A stretch of DNA of 64,000 nucleotides. Origin: Nocardia araoensis NBRC 100135. Its GTDB lineage: Bacteria > Actinomycetota > Actinomycetes > Mycobacteriales > Mycobacteriaceae. The stretch is from contig NZ_BAFR01000199.1 in NCBI RefSeq assembly GCF_000308435.1, forward strand, positions 1 to 64,000. The letters run 5' to 3'. The position numbers and the translations under genes were made by a program. The notes beneath the pieces were generated by a model. The model did no database searches. It saw only the letters and a program-made list of their open reading frames with translations, and had not been told where the DNA came from. Shown piece by piece: positions 25,705 to 35,277 of the stretch; the first letter of the stretch is position 1; every line of letters begins with the position of its first letter.

Positions 25705-27030
25705 TCAATTCGAAATGGTCGGTTCTTGCGACGGAGTAACGAGTCGGTGGTCGGATGCGTTCGAGACTCGAATAGACGGCAGCCGAACCGTATTCGAGGG
25801 ACGGCAGACGGGGAATTCAACCGGGAGTGCCGCCAGGGCCCGATGGAAGGGTCCCGGCCGCCAGGCCGGCTCTCCGGCCGATGCGGACAGCGTCATCTCG
25901 GGCAGCACATCGAGCAGCTGATCGATGGCGTCCTGAGCGATCAGATACGCCGATGAACGGGCGGGGCAGGCATGGGGGCCGATCCCCCACGCCAAATGCG
26001 CGCGATTACCGACATGTTCCACGCCTCGGATCGCCGGGTCGTTGTTGCAGGCGGCCATACTGACGAGAACCGGTTGATGCGCCGGCAGCCAGACGTTGTC
26101 GAGGAGAACCGGCTGCCGAGGGTAGGTGGCACACAGATTCGCCAGCGGCGGGTCGTTGAACAAGACCGCGTCGAGGGCGTCGCGGGTGGACAGACTCCCG
26201 GTGTGGACACCGCCGGCGAACTCGTCATCGGTGAGCATCAGCAGCAGCGCGTTGCCGATCAGGTTCTGCTGCAGTTCGAACCCGGCGCCGTAGAAGCCCG
26301 TCACTTGGTGGATCACCTCCGTCTCGTCGAGTTGGGCCGGATGTCGCAGCAAATGGGAAGTGACGTCGTTGCCGGCTTTCGCTCGCTTGAGGGCGACCAG
26401 TTCCAGCATCGCTTCGCTGAGCATCCGATTGCCGTCCTCGGCATCGATGCCCTCGAACAGCGCGGCCATTCCTTTCGCGGCACGCTGGCTGATCTTCGGG
26501 GTAGAACCGAGCAGGGCTCCGACAACCTCGAAAGCCAGCGGAGAAGCGTACTGGCTGATCAGGTCGGCCGTTCCGGCCTGGCAGAAAGCATCTATCAGGG
26601 GAACTGCGATGTCCTCGACGATGTCGTGCAGGGCATACAGGTCCACCTCGTCGATGCTCCCGGTGATGGCCTGTCGGTAGCGCTCGAACTCAGCACCTGC
26701 GTTTCTGCTACCGATCGGGCGCCATTGCAAAATCGGCAGGACCGGGCAGTCGGCGGGGATGTTCTGCTGCCAAATGCGCGGATCGGCCGGGAAATGGCTT
26801 GGATCATTCAGGATTCGTATCGCAGTGTTGTAGCTGATCACCAAGGTGGCCGGCACGCCCGGCGACAGCTCCACGGGCACCAGCGAGCCGTACCTGCTGC
26901 GCATGGCCCGGTAGGCGCGATGGGGATCTGCGGCGAACTCCGGTGCGTACAGCGGCACGCGCTCGCCGCCCTCGCCGGGTGGCGAACCACCGCCAACAGG
27001 ACAGGATGCATGCGAAAGCGAAGTAGTCAT
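25705..27030 (-). CDS. Cytochrome P450, CYP157-like, without ExxR
   Basis: 441 residues. PVGGGSPP, DPHRAYRAMRSRYGSLVPVE and WRPIGS place it with CYP157-like P450s. The haem loop is WGIGPHACPARSS (Cys ligand kept). At the K-helix, where P450s have ExxR, it reads LDAVLFNDPPLAN, so both Glu and Arg are missing. The I-helix GFYGAGFELQQNLIG lacks the usual Thr. CYP157 members are known exceptions to ExxR. The missing I-helix Thr may alter oxygen activation, so a non-classical or peroxide-using role is possible. It is first of the two-gene P450 unit. Confidence 0.88.
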   Translation of the reverse strand: MTTSLSHASCPVGGGSPPGEGGERVPLYAPEFAADPHRAYRAMRSRYGSLVPVELSPGVPATLVISYNTAIRILNDPSHFPADPRIWQQNIPADCPVLPILQWRPIGSRNAGAEFERYRQAITGSIDEVDLYALHDIVEDIAVPLIDAFCQAGTADLISQYASPLAFEVVGALLGSTPKISQRAAKGMAALFEGIDAEDGNRMLSEAMLELVALKRAKAGNDVTSHLLRHPAQLDETEVIHQVTGFYGAGFELQQNLIGNALLLMLTDDEFAGGVHTGSLSTRDALDAVLFNDPPLANLCATYPRQPVLLDNVWLPAHQPVLVSMAACNNDPAIRGVEHVGNRAHLAWGIGPHACPARSSAYLIAQDAIDQLLDVLPEMTLSASAGEPAWRPGPFHRALAALPVEFPVCRPSNTVRLPSIRVSNASDHRLVTPSQEPTISN

Positions 27031-27513
27031 GGCCGACGCCCCTGGTTGCCTCGATCGGTCAGGTGACGCTCTTCGATGCGCAACCGGACATTACAGAGGA
27101 AGCGCCGTAAGGGAATTCGAGGTGAATCCCGCCTTCTTCTCCGGGTCATGGTTCTCAGTCTCGCTCGTCGCTTCACATCGCGGTTGCGAACTTCGATTCC
27201 CTGCCTGACAGTGTAATTTTGGCGCGCCTCACAACAATTCCAGGTGAACAGCATCCAGCAACGGACACTTCAGCTGCGGGATCGCTAGTTTCCAAAGCCC
27301 ACTCTCGCAGCGGTTTCTGTCTCGGTGGTCGTAGCCGCCACTCCTCGATCGGAACCGTGCGACCGGCCAGTGAGGTGACGCAGTGAGTGGGGCGGAGTCC
27401 CGGACTTGCTCGACGTCCACGAACGCCCCGTACTCCAGGTCGGCGAACTATGCATGGGGTGGCTGCGCAATACCGCAGCCACTTCCCGTTACCGGCGGCG
27501 CAGCATCGCGGGA
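27031..27513. other. Stretch upstream of the P450 pair, no gene recognised
   Basis: About 480 bp. A minus-strand frame at 27229-27420 (VDVEQVRDSAPLTASPHW) looks coding-like but matches no family I know and has no start signal. The P450 promoter should be near 27040-27150. Confidence 0.35.
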
Positions 27514-28077
27514 TCAGCGGTGCCTGCGTGCGCAGACCCATCCATGATGGATCGCAGCCGGGCCTGAGCGCGAGATGATTCTCCTACCACGACCAGGCAC
27601 TTCCAGCCGGACCGAATCCACTGCCGCCAAGGCGAGCAGGCCGGCACCCATCAGGACGGCATCTTCGCTGAGCACGGAAGCCACCTCCGCAGGCACGATC
27701 GGGCTGTGGCCGGTGCGGAAGCTCTGCTCGGCCAACGCCTGGCATACGGCGTCGAGGGCAAGGCACACCGAGGCGACAGGAAACATCCTTTGCACTGGTG
27801 CAACAATGCGGAAACCGTCTTGCCATCCATGGATTCCGAGAGGCGCGACAACGCCGTTCGCGGCATGGATCGGCCCAGCGGATGCAATACCGATGGCAGC
27901 GATCTCATCCTCTCCGGCAACATCGAGCAGCAACTCTCGGCAACCTTCCCATACAGCGTCAGCGGGCACATCGGTCTGCCTTGAGCCGCAAACGCTTCCA
28001 TCGGCGGCGACTCGACACGCCGCAAACCTCGTGGCGCCGATTGCCAATGCCATCGCTGTCACGTCATTCACCGCCAC
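27514..28077 (-). pseudogene. ROK-family protein (sugar-kinase-like) with internal deletion
   Basis: GTG 28077 with an AGGAG site opens a 187-codon frame. The N-terminal half follows ROK proteins: MALAIGATRFAACRVAADG, AIGIASAGPIHAANGVVAPL, GWQDGFRIVAPVQRMFP, LALDAVCQALAEQ. Then it jumps to HSPIVPAEVASVLSEDAVLM and GAGLLALA, the C-terminal end. The whole central section with the GH-x-G-CxCGxxGCxE zinc motif and catalytic Asp is missing (about 120 residues). It cannot be an active kinase. A small residual protein may still be made. Confidence 0.65.
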
Positions 28078-29192
28078 AATGAGAACTCCTTCAGGAATCA
28101 GCAGGTTCCGCCGAAGTAGAGTCGACAGCCGGGAGCACCGCTCGAATCGGTGTCGACTGTCTACCAGAACACTCTCGTCCTTCGATGTTCGCGCGTAGTT
28201 CGAACCCCGATTCTCTGCCGAAAAACAGAATTACGCGGCGGAAAACGACGGTGCGGTCCATATCGGTTTCCGCACCGATCGAGCGTTTGGCTTTGCGATT
28301 TCGGGTCGCGGTGCCGCGCTACGGCTGGTGGCCGTCGTCGTTTGAAGACGGAACGGCAGGATCCACAACGGTGCGGACTGGTGGCGGTGCTTGCCCTCGG
28401 CAAAGGTGCCGATCAGCTCGCCGATCCACACGACCTACGCCGTCGCGTACTCGTCGAACGGAAGAAGCCCGTGCCCGGGGGTACGGCCCCGCGCAACCGC
28501 TGCCGCCATGGTGATTACCGGTCCTGAAGGCGCTGGGCGAAGACCAACTCGGCGGCACGTAGGGGTGAGAAAGTGCGGCCCCGGACCCAAGACTGTTCGG
28601 GACATCTCCGGCACAGTGATGCGGCGAGCACGCGATAGTTCTCGAAGTCGTCACTCTCCCTTGCCGATCGGCGTCCAAGTTCTCTTTTCAAGTTGGATGG
28701 TTACGTTATTGGGTAGAAGATCCCGGTTTCCGTACCCACATCGGGATCGATGGTGGATGCTGAGCCTCCGGACCATGAGGAGGGGCGTGACTCACTTGGA
28801 TCTTCCCGATCGCTGGTCATCCGTGTGGGTGTCGGACATCCGTCGGGTGGCAGTGCTGCAGCGCGCCGGTGGTTCGTGTGTCGGCGTCGATAAGGTCCGC
28901 ACTGTGGTGGACACCACTCCGCCCCTCGCACCGATTGCCAGCAGCCGACATCTGCTCGCCCATTCGAGGCGACGATCGAAGCCGCTGCCACGATTGCCCG
29001 CGCCCCGCGCGTGTTATCGCACGTCCTAGAGCAGCACGCCGCTGGCACAACCTCCCACTGCGATTCCGAACTCCCCTGTCACCGTGAGCCGAGCAGGACA
29101 GCAGAGACGGAACGACCGGAATGGCATCGAACGATCGGGAGGATACTCTGCGAGCCGTGCGCCCTATCATTCTGTCCTAGAACAGGGTTGGT
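28078..29192. other. 1.1-kb stretch without an intact gene
   Basis: The most protein-like part is on the minus strand near 28350-28540: ITMAAAVARGRTPGHGLLPF, then DEYATA, a TAG, and VVWIGELIGTFAEGKHRHQS in the same frame. That is what a gene with a nonsense mutation looks like, but I cannot name the family. The rest shows nothing. The last part should hold the promoter of the AraC gene. Confidence 0.4.
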
Positions 29193-30167
29193 ATGAGATA
29201 TTCCGAGCTTACAATTTCTGACACTGGAACTTGGACCGAGCTCTGCGACAGTTTCGTGCCCATGATCCAGCATTATCCCGACTCCGACCGCTGGTCAGCG
29301 CGCATGACCGTGCAGGAGACGAGGGCATACCAGCTGTTGCGGTGGGATCAGCTGGGTGACCGCTTCGGGGAGCGGACGCCGTCACTAGTGCGGAAATTCC
29401 CCGGTGACGACTTCTATTGGACAGTCTTCCCGGAACAGCAGATGGTGGCCGTTCAGAAGGAAGAAGAGCTCAATGAGGTCGGATCCTCGCGCGCGATCTT
29501 GCTCGATCTGAGCCAGACACTTCAAATCTATGTACCGACGTCGAAGGCATTTGCACTCAAAGTGCCTCGGGAAGAGATCGATCACCGCATTCGGGGAGCC
29601 GGTCACCGGCACACTGTTCTCGACATGAGTTGCGGGCTCGGGCGCATCGTGCAGGGCATGATTCACAGTCTTCATGCCGAGCAGTCGGCTCTCAGCGATC
29701 GGGAGTTCAATGCGGTGAGCGATCGGGTCAGTGAACTGCTGTGCCTGATGGTTATGGGTGACATGTCTCCGCAGCGGGCTCATCTGGCCGAGACGGCGGA
29801 GGCCATACGACGTTATGTTCGTGAGAACATCGGCACCGGAGACCTTCGACTGCCTGCGGTTTCGCAAGCGCTCGGCTGGTCCACTCGGCAGCTGCGGCTC
29901 GTCTTGCAGCAGGTCGGCACCACGTACCGGGACCTACGTCAAGAGGAATCGTTGCGCGCCGCGCACGACATGCTCGAGCGGCGTGGATCGAACGAGCTGT
30001 CGATCGAGCAGGTGGCGACGCGGTGTGGTTTCACGCCGACGTGGTTCTCGACGGCATTCAAGGCGCGTTATGGCGAAACACCGCGGGATTTCCGGAAACG
30101 GCGACTGGACGAGCTGGCTATGAGTGATCAGCCACCGCCACCCTCTAACCCTCACACCTCTCAATGA
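29193..30167 (+). CDS. AraC-family transcriptional regulator
   Basis: 324 residues. The N-terminal 200 residues form an AraC_binding_2-like sensor (FPGDDFYWTVFPEQQMVAVQ, LLDLSQTLQIYVPTSKAFAL). The C-terminal domain has two HTH units: LRLPAVSQALGWSTRQLRLV and LSIEQVATRCGFTPTWFSTA, closing with KARYGETPRDFRKRR. It is oriented away from the P450 pair and ROK remnant and may have controlled them. Its final 55 bp are duplicated, inverted and diverged, at about 24270-24326. Confidence 0.9.
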   Translation: MRYSELTISDTGTWTELCDSFVPMIQHYPDSDRWSARMTVQETRAYQLLRWDQLGDRFGERTPSLVRKFPGDDFYWTVFPEQQMVAVQKEEELNEVGSSRAILLDLSQTLQIYVPTSKAFALKVPREEIDHRIRGAGHRHTVLDMSCGLGRIVQGMIHSLHAEQSALSDREFNAVSDRVSELLCLMVMGDMSPQRAHLAETAEAIRRYVRENIGTGDLRLPAVSQALGWSTRQLRLVLQQVGTTYRDLRQEESLRAAHDMLERRGSNELSIEQVATRCGFTPTWFSTAFKARYGETPRDFRKRRLDELAMSDQPPPPSNPHTSQ

Positions 30168-30176
30168 AAGGACAAC

Positions 30177-30287
30177 GAGGTCCACCAACGGCTTTCCGGT
30201 CCGCTCTCCGAGCGTCAACTCGCCGTGCTGCGCCGATGGTGGCAAGGCGGCTACGCCACAGACCACACCGACGAGCCAGAGACCTGA
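30177..30287 (+). pseudogene. Short coding remnant, possibly a MarR-type tail
   Basis: A 36-codon stretch ending in TGA reads HQRLSGPLSERQLAVLRRWW. It is helical and resembles the C-terminal dimerisation helix of MarR-type regulators. It has no start of its own and begins just after the AraC stop. The call rests on one short motif. Confidence 0.25.
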
Positions 30288-30482
30288 AGTCTCAGGCGGC
30301 CGGCCCACAACCCCGCCGCACTTCTAGAGACGTCACATTTCCTCTGACCAAGCATGGCGAAACAAGTCCGAACCCGTGGGACCGTTCAGTCCCGCCGACT
30401 TCAGTCCACCGGCGAGCCTGGAACAATCCGGTTCGCCCACTCGCGGCAATCAGTGCTCACCGCACCGAATCAATCATGGTCC

Positions 30483-31397
30483 TCACCCCGCCGCCGCGTG
30501 GTACAGCTCCCGATGCTCCGCCCACGGACGCGACCGCTCCTCCGCACTCATCGCCAACAACTCCCGCAACTTCCCCCACGCCACCTCATCGGTCGGCGTA
30601 TACACCTGCATCCACGCATTCGGCACCGACGGCAACGACATACTCGTCAAAAACATCTCCAACTCCCCCACCGCCAAATTCCGCACCGACTTCGTCCGAC
30701 TCACCGGCACCGCCACATCATTCAACGCCCACAACGACGCGAAACTCTCACTCTCCCCACACAACTCCGAAATGAACCCCTCCCACCCCGGATCACCAAG
30801 ATTCTTCGCATACGCCCCACGCAGATACCCCACCATCCGCCGCAGATCATCCCAATTATGGCGATACGCGTTACAGCACTCCGGCGTCAAGAACACCCGA
30901 CGCGCCACATTCCGCTCCCCCGCCAGAAACCCCGGGCACAACGCCTCATACGAAGAGTTGTGCGCCAACACGTCATACCTGGCACTCAACACCACCCCCG
31001 GCAACGGCTCCAGATGATCCAAAATCACCTGCAACTCCTCCGGCAACGCCGACCCGGATTCCACCGAAGGCACCGTCGGCACATCCGCCAACCGATACAA
31101 ATGCGCCTTCTCCGCCGCATCCAACGACAACGTCCGCGCCACCGCATTCAACACCTGAACACTCACGTTGATGCTGCGCCCCTGTTCCAGCCATGTGTAC
31201 CAGGTGATTCCGATCCCGGCCAGCTGGGCGACCTCTTCGCGACGCAGCCCTGGAGTACGTCTGCGGGGCCCGGGCGGCAATCCGACATCCGCCGGCGAGA
31301 TTCGGGCGCGCCGGGATTTCAGGAAGGCTCCGAGTTCGGCACGCCGCGCCTTGCGCACCGCCTGCACGTCGACGACTTCGGTCATTTCAGAGATCAT
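30483..31397 (-). CDS. XRE/MmyB-type helix-turn-helix regulator with mosaic codon use
   Basis: 304 residues. The N-terminal XRE domain reads RRRTPGLRREEVAQLAGIGI, TWYTWLEQGRSI; the rest is the MmyB-like ligand-binding domain (GVVLSARYDVLAHNSSYEAL, RRMVGYLRGAYAKNLGDPGW). Such proteins often regulate a neighbouring short-chain dehydrogenase; none is adjacent. Codon use changes inside the gene. The first 75 or so codons prefer C or G at the third position like the neighbours. From about 31165 to the end nearly every third base is G or T (TTG for Leu, GAT, CAT). This suggests the sensor domain came by recombination from a differently biased donor. Confidence 0.88.
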   Translation of the reverse strand: MISEMTEVVDVQAVRKARRAELGAFLKSRRARISPADVGLPPGPRRRTPGLRREEVAQLAGIGITWYTWLEQGRSINVSVQVLNAVARTLSLDAAEKAHLYRLADVPTVPSVESGSALPEELQVILDHLEPLPGVVLSARYDVLAHNSSYEALCPGFLAGERNVARRVFLTPECCNAYRHNWDDLRRMVGYLRGAYAKNLGDPGWEGFISELCGESESFASLWALNDVAVPVSRTKSVRNLAVGELEMFLTSMSLPSVPNAWMQVYTPTDEVAWGKLRELLAMSAEERSRPWAEHRELYHAAAG

Positions 31398-31495
31398 CCC
31401 CTACCGCGACACAAGTATCCAGGTGCTGCCAGTACCAGTTTCGGCGTGGTGCGGCGCGGGATGTTCAGTTCGTCGCGGCTGGGTACGACTGTGGA

Positions 31496-32869
31496 ATGGT
31501 GCGATGGCGTGAGGCACTCGAAGGCGTCACCGCGTTCCTGGCCACCGCGGTGGCCGGGCTGTTGCTGGTCGTGCCGCTCAGCTTCGGCAGGACCTGCCAT
31601 TGCACGCCGTATCAGGTGAATCGACTGGTCTCGAGTGTGCCGCGGGAGGCGGCGATCGGTGTGCTGGTCGCGGCGGTGACCGCGGTGGTCGCGGTCAGTC
31701 TGGCCCGGGCGCGTACCGCGTGGTGGATCGCGCTGGCGGCGACATCGCTGCTGTTCGTCACACACACCGTCGAAGCGCACAGCGCCTCGCCCGACATCCT
31801 GACGACCACCGCCTATCTCGACGCGATCGGCAGCGGCGTCCTGCTCGGCGCGACGGGCGTGGCGGTACTCGGCCACCGCGTGCCCGCGACCGGTTTCGTG
31901 CTGGGCGCGGTCGGCTGTTTCGTGGTCATCACGCTCTCGCAGGCGTCGGGGCTGCTGGGCAACCCGCATCGGGCGACGGCCGAGCCACACGTGTGGTCGG
32001 TGTTGGAAACACAGCCTTTGTGGTTGTTGGCGGCGGTGGCCGGGCTCATCCTGGCATGCCAGGTGGTCACCCGGCACCGGTTCACGCCGGAACCGGTCTA
32101 TCCGGAGTTGCCGCTCAGCCCGGTCATCGCCGCGATCGTGCTCGTCATGACCGAATTGGCCGTCGCGGAGTGGCGCTTCCGTCACGGCGACGGCAGCGTC
32201 GAGCTCATCGCGACGGCACTGTGCACGCTGCTGGCCACGACCGTCGCCGCCTGGCTGCTACCGCGCCGGGACGGGATCGCGATCTACCTCGCGGTCGGGC
32301 TCAGCGCCACCGGCAGCGCTGTGGGCAACGGCCCGCGACCGGTATGGAGCGTGCCGCTACTACTGGGCCTGATCCTGCTGGGATATCTCGTCGGAACCCG
32401 AATCCGAGCGGCGGATCCGCTGGTAGGCGCTGGTTTGCTGGCGACGGTCGCGCTGTTCGCCGCCGTCGCTCCGCCAGGTGGCATGCGCAATATCGTCACG
32501 GCCGCGCTCGCCGTCATCGCGGGCTATTGCGCGGCCTGCTTCCAGCCGCGAACGGCGGGCAGCATTCTCGCGATCGCTCTCCTCTGGCGCCCCTCGACTG
32601 TGGCGCCCATTCGTACCGAGTCGTTCGACTGGACGATGGTCTCGCCGCGCCATGTGCAGGATTGGGGCCCGATCACCGTTGTTTCGGGCTCCGAATGGGC
32701 GGCGTTCGCCATCACGGTCGGCTGCGGGGTCGGACTCGGCCTCCGCGCTCTTCCCAGGAGGAGAAGAGCACCCGCGCAACGCCGTGCTACGGCCGACATG
32801 GCGGCGGCGCGACAGACGATCTCCAGCGCGGCGTCGACGGTTCGGCATGGGCGCATGGAACCTGGTTAG
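31496..32869 (+). CDS. Large integral membrane protein, function unknown
   Basis: 457 residues with about twelve hydrophobic helices, including GVTAFLATAVAGLLLVVPLS, AAIGVLVAAVTAVVAVSLAR, WLLAAVAGLILACQVV and LVGAGLLATVALFAAVAP. Two Cys lie just after the first helix (RTCHCTPYQV), which might bind metal or form a disulfide. The C-terminal 45 residues are basic and cytoplasmic. I do not recognise a family. It is divergent from the XRE regulator (98 bp apart) and overlaps by four bases the convergent secreted-protein gene. Confidence 0.75.
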   Translation: MVRWREALEGVTAFLATAVAGLLLVVPLSFGRTCHCTPYQVNRLVSSVPREAAIGVLVAAVTAVVAVSLARARTAWWIALAATSLLFVTHTVEAHSASPDILTTTAYLDAIGSGVLLGATGVAVLGHRVPATGFVLGAVGCFVVITLSQASGLLGNPHRATAEPHVWSVLETQPLWLLAAVAGLILACQVVTRHRFTPEPVYPELPLSPVIAAIVLVMTELAVAEWRFRHGDGSVELIATALCTLLATTVAAWLLPRRDGIAIYLAVGLSATGSAVGNGPRPVWSVPLLLGLILLGYLVGTRIRAADPLVGAGLLATVALFAAVAPPGGMRNIVTAALAVIAGYCAACFQPRTAGSILAIALLWRPSTVAPIRTESFDWTMVSPRHVQDWGPITVVSGSEWAAFAITVGCGVGLGLRALPRRRRAPAQRRATADMAAARQTISSAASTVRHGRMEPG

Positions 32870-33165
32870 GCGACTCGCGCATCGCTGACGTGACCTCTGG
32901 CGTGCGGCAGAGGTCGACCGAGCGGCATCTGCGGTACCGGCGGCGCGGGTGGAGTGAATCGCAGAATCTCCGAGAAACCCTGAAATCCACCGGGAATGGG
33001 CACTTCCACCGGGATATCGGGCGTACCGAGGGACGACGGCTGCGCGGCGGCGGGAGCGGCCGCGAACACCGCTGCCGCGGCGACGACCCCCGCGGCGATC
33101 GTCCAGGCGTGCCATGCACCACGTTGCGAGCGTTGATCAGGTCGAACATCGGCGTCGAACGCCAT
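32866..33165 (-). CDS. Small secreted proline-rich protein
   Basis: 99 residues from ATG 33165 with GGAGGACC five bases upstream. A signal sequence (WTIAAGVVAAAAVFAAAPAAA) ends in an AxA cleavage site, leaving a mature peptide rich in Pro (VEVPIPGG, FTPPAPPVPQMPLGRPLP). No Cys or known domain. Likely a cell-wall or secreted peptide of mycolic actinobacteria. A longer reading to 33480 is not supported by a start signal. Confidence 0.6.
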   Translation of the reverse strand: MAFDADVRPDQRSQRGAWHAWTIAAGVVAAAAVFAAAPAAAQPSSLGTPDIPVEVPIPGGFQGFSEILRFTPPAPPVPQMPLGRPLPHARGHVSDARVA

Positions 33166-33358
33166 AGTGCGGTCCTCCGATCTGCGTCGGCAGGCCCGGT
33201 ACGACCCATCCGGTGACACGGGACGTCGCCGAGCCTCGAATTCGTTCGAAACACCGCGGTGCTTGCGTTCCACTGGATCCGGAGAGTCATGCTCCCGCAC
33301 GCACTCGACGAGCCCGCGCGGGACACACGACGGGGGCATAACGAAAAAACAACGAAGG

Positions 33359-34879
33359 TCAAGCTTTCGCTTGCGCCGACGAGCGAGCCGGATTCGCTTG
33401 CCCGGCTGCCTTCGGATCGAGTTCGCCCTGTTTCGCGCGCACCCCGGCATCGACCCGGTCGCCGAGATTCTTGTCGACATTGCGCCAGTACTCGAAGGCC
33501 CGCTCCAGCACCGGCGCGCTGACGCCGTTCAGCAGGTGGCCCACGATGTTGTCGACCAGCCGCTGGCGTGCCGCGTCGTCGAGCACGTCACGGACCATCG
33601 TGCCCGCTTGGCCCCAATCGTCGTCGTCCCGGTGCAAGGTGTAGGCCGAGCGCACGAGCTCACCGTCGGCGTGCCATGTCGCGGGCGGACCCGCGACGGC
33701 GGGATCCGCGTGCGGGCCACCTTTCGAGTTCGGGACATAGACCGGATCGCCCGGGTTGTGGTGGCGCAGCGCGCCGTCCTTGCTGTACGAGCGGACGGTG
33801 GTGGCGTGCGGCGTATTGACCGGGAGTTCTTTGTAATTGGCCCCGATGCGGTATCGGTGCGCGTCGGGATAGGAGAACCAGCGGGCCATCAACATCTTGT
33901 CCGGGCTCGGCCCGGTGCCGGGCACCGAGTTGCTGGGCTCGAATGCCGCCTGTTCGATCTCGGTGTGGTAATCCGCCGGGTTACGGTCGAGCGTCATCCT
34001 GCCGACGTCGATCAGCGGATAGTCGCCGTGCGGCCAGACCTTGGTCAGGTCGAAGGGATTGAACCGATAGGACTTCGCCTCGTCGAACGGCATGATCTGC
34101 ATCTTCAACGTCCCACTGGGGAAATTGCCGCCTTCGATCGATTCCCACAGATCGCGGGTGTGATAGTCGGTGTCCATCGCCGCCATCTGGTCGCCTTCGT
34201 CCTGGGTGAAGAACTCGATGCCTTGATCGGTCTTGAAGTGGTACTTGACCCAGAACCGTTCCCCGGAGGCGTTCACCCACATGTAGGTGTGGCTCGAGTA
34301 CCCGTTCATGTGCCGCCACGTGCGCGGGATGCCCCGGTCCCCCATCAACCAGGTCACCTGGTGCGCGGATTCCGGCGACAACGTCCAGAAGTCCCATTGC
34401 ATGTCGTGATCGCGCAGATTGTTGTCGGCACGGCGCTTCTGCGAACGGATGAAGTCCTGGAATTTCATCGGATCACGGACGAAGAAGATCGGCGTGTTGT
34501 TCGCGACCATGTCGAAGTTGCCCTGCTCGGTATAGAACTTCAGCGCGAAACCGCGCGGATCACGCCAGGTGTCAGGGCTTCCGCGCTCGCCGGCGACAGT
34601 GGAGAACCGGGCCAACATCTCCGTTTTCTTCCCCGGCTGGAACACCTCGGCCATGGTGTAGGCACTCACGTCGTGGGTGACCTCGAAGACGCCGAACGCG
34701 CCGCCGCCCTTCGCGTGTGGCTGGCGCTCGGGCACCCGTTCCCGGTTGAACGCCGCCATCTTTTCGATCAGATACCAGTCCTGCAGCAGAATCGGCCCGT
34801 CCGGCCCGACGGTCAGTGAGTGCTCGTCGCTGGGGACCGGGATCCCGGCGTCGTCGGTGGTGTAGTTCGGAACAGACAT
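33359..34879 (-). CDS. katA: Monofunctional haem catalase
   Basis: 506 residues, small-subunit (clade 3) size. Distal His in RVPERQPHAKGGGAFG, Asn in the VANNTPIFFVRDP loop, and proximal Tyr in RWFSYPDAHRYRIG are all present. Function: disproportionation of hydrogen peroxide in the cytoplasm. The last 30 residues (DPKAAGQANPARSSAQAKA) are a low-complexity tail. It stands alone, with no Fur-type regulator adjacent; the 400-bp region upstream shows no clear operator. Confidence 0.95.
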   Translation of the reverse strand: MSVPNYTTDDAGIPVPSDEHSLTVGPDGPILLQDWYLIEKMAAFNRERVPERQPHAKGGGAFGVFEVTHDVSAYTMAEVFQPGKKTEMLARFSTVAGERGSPDTWRDPRGFALKFYTEQGNFDMVANNTPIFFVRDPMKFQDFIRSQKRRADNNLRDHDMQWDFWTLSPESAHQVTWLMGDRGIPRTWRHMNGYSSHTYMWVNASGERFWVKYHFKTDQGIEFFTQDEGDQMAAMDTDYHTRDLWESIEGGNFPSGTLKMQIMPFDEAKSYRFNPFDLTKVWPHGDYPLIDVGRMTLDRNPADYHTEIEQAAFEPSNSVPGTGPSPDKMLMARWFSYPDAHRYRIGANYKELPVNTPHATTVRSYSKDGALRHHNPGDPVYVPNSKGGPHADPAVAGPPATWHADGELVRSAYTLHRDDDDWGQAGTMVRDVLDDAARQRLVDNIVGHLLNGVSAPVLERAFEYWRNVDKNLGDRVDAGVRAKQGELDPKAAGQANPARSSAQAKA

Positions 34880-35277
34880 CTCTCTCCTCTCCTACGAGCC
34901 GCGGGCGAAAGGCCTGCGACGAGACCGCAGGACGAACGGCGTCGCCGACCCGACTGCCACGTGGCCTGCCGGTAGGCTCCCGCGCTCGACGGGCGGCACC
35001 CGATGCGGCGTCGGTCGACCGAAGGTCGATACCCGTCCCGTCGGTCCTCTCCATCGACTTCCCAGGGTCGCATTGCTCAAACTGCCGTTGACCAGGCCCT
35101 CCACGACGATGTGCGACCGGATCGGCACCACCGGCGATGCCGGATCCGGGCGCGGACGATCAGCAACGGAGGCTCTTGGGTGCGGCGTCCGATGCCCAGC
35201 CGGGCCGCGTCGGCGCGAAACGGCGTGCGAAGCGGGCTGACCGGAATTCCGCCGTCGCTTGGGTAGATTCCCCCGCG
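34880..35277. other. Divergent promoter region, no gene seen
   Basis: About 400 bp between the catalase and MaoC-dehydratase starts. Frames running through have no domains or start signals. It should carry both promoters. Confidence 0.5.
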
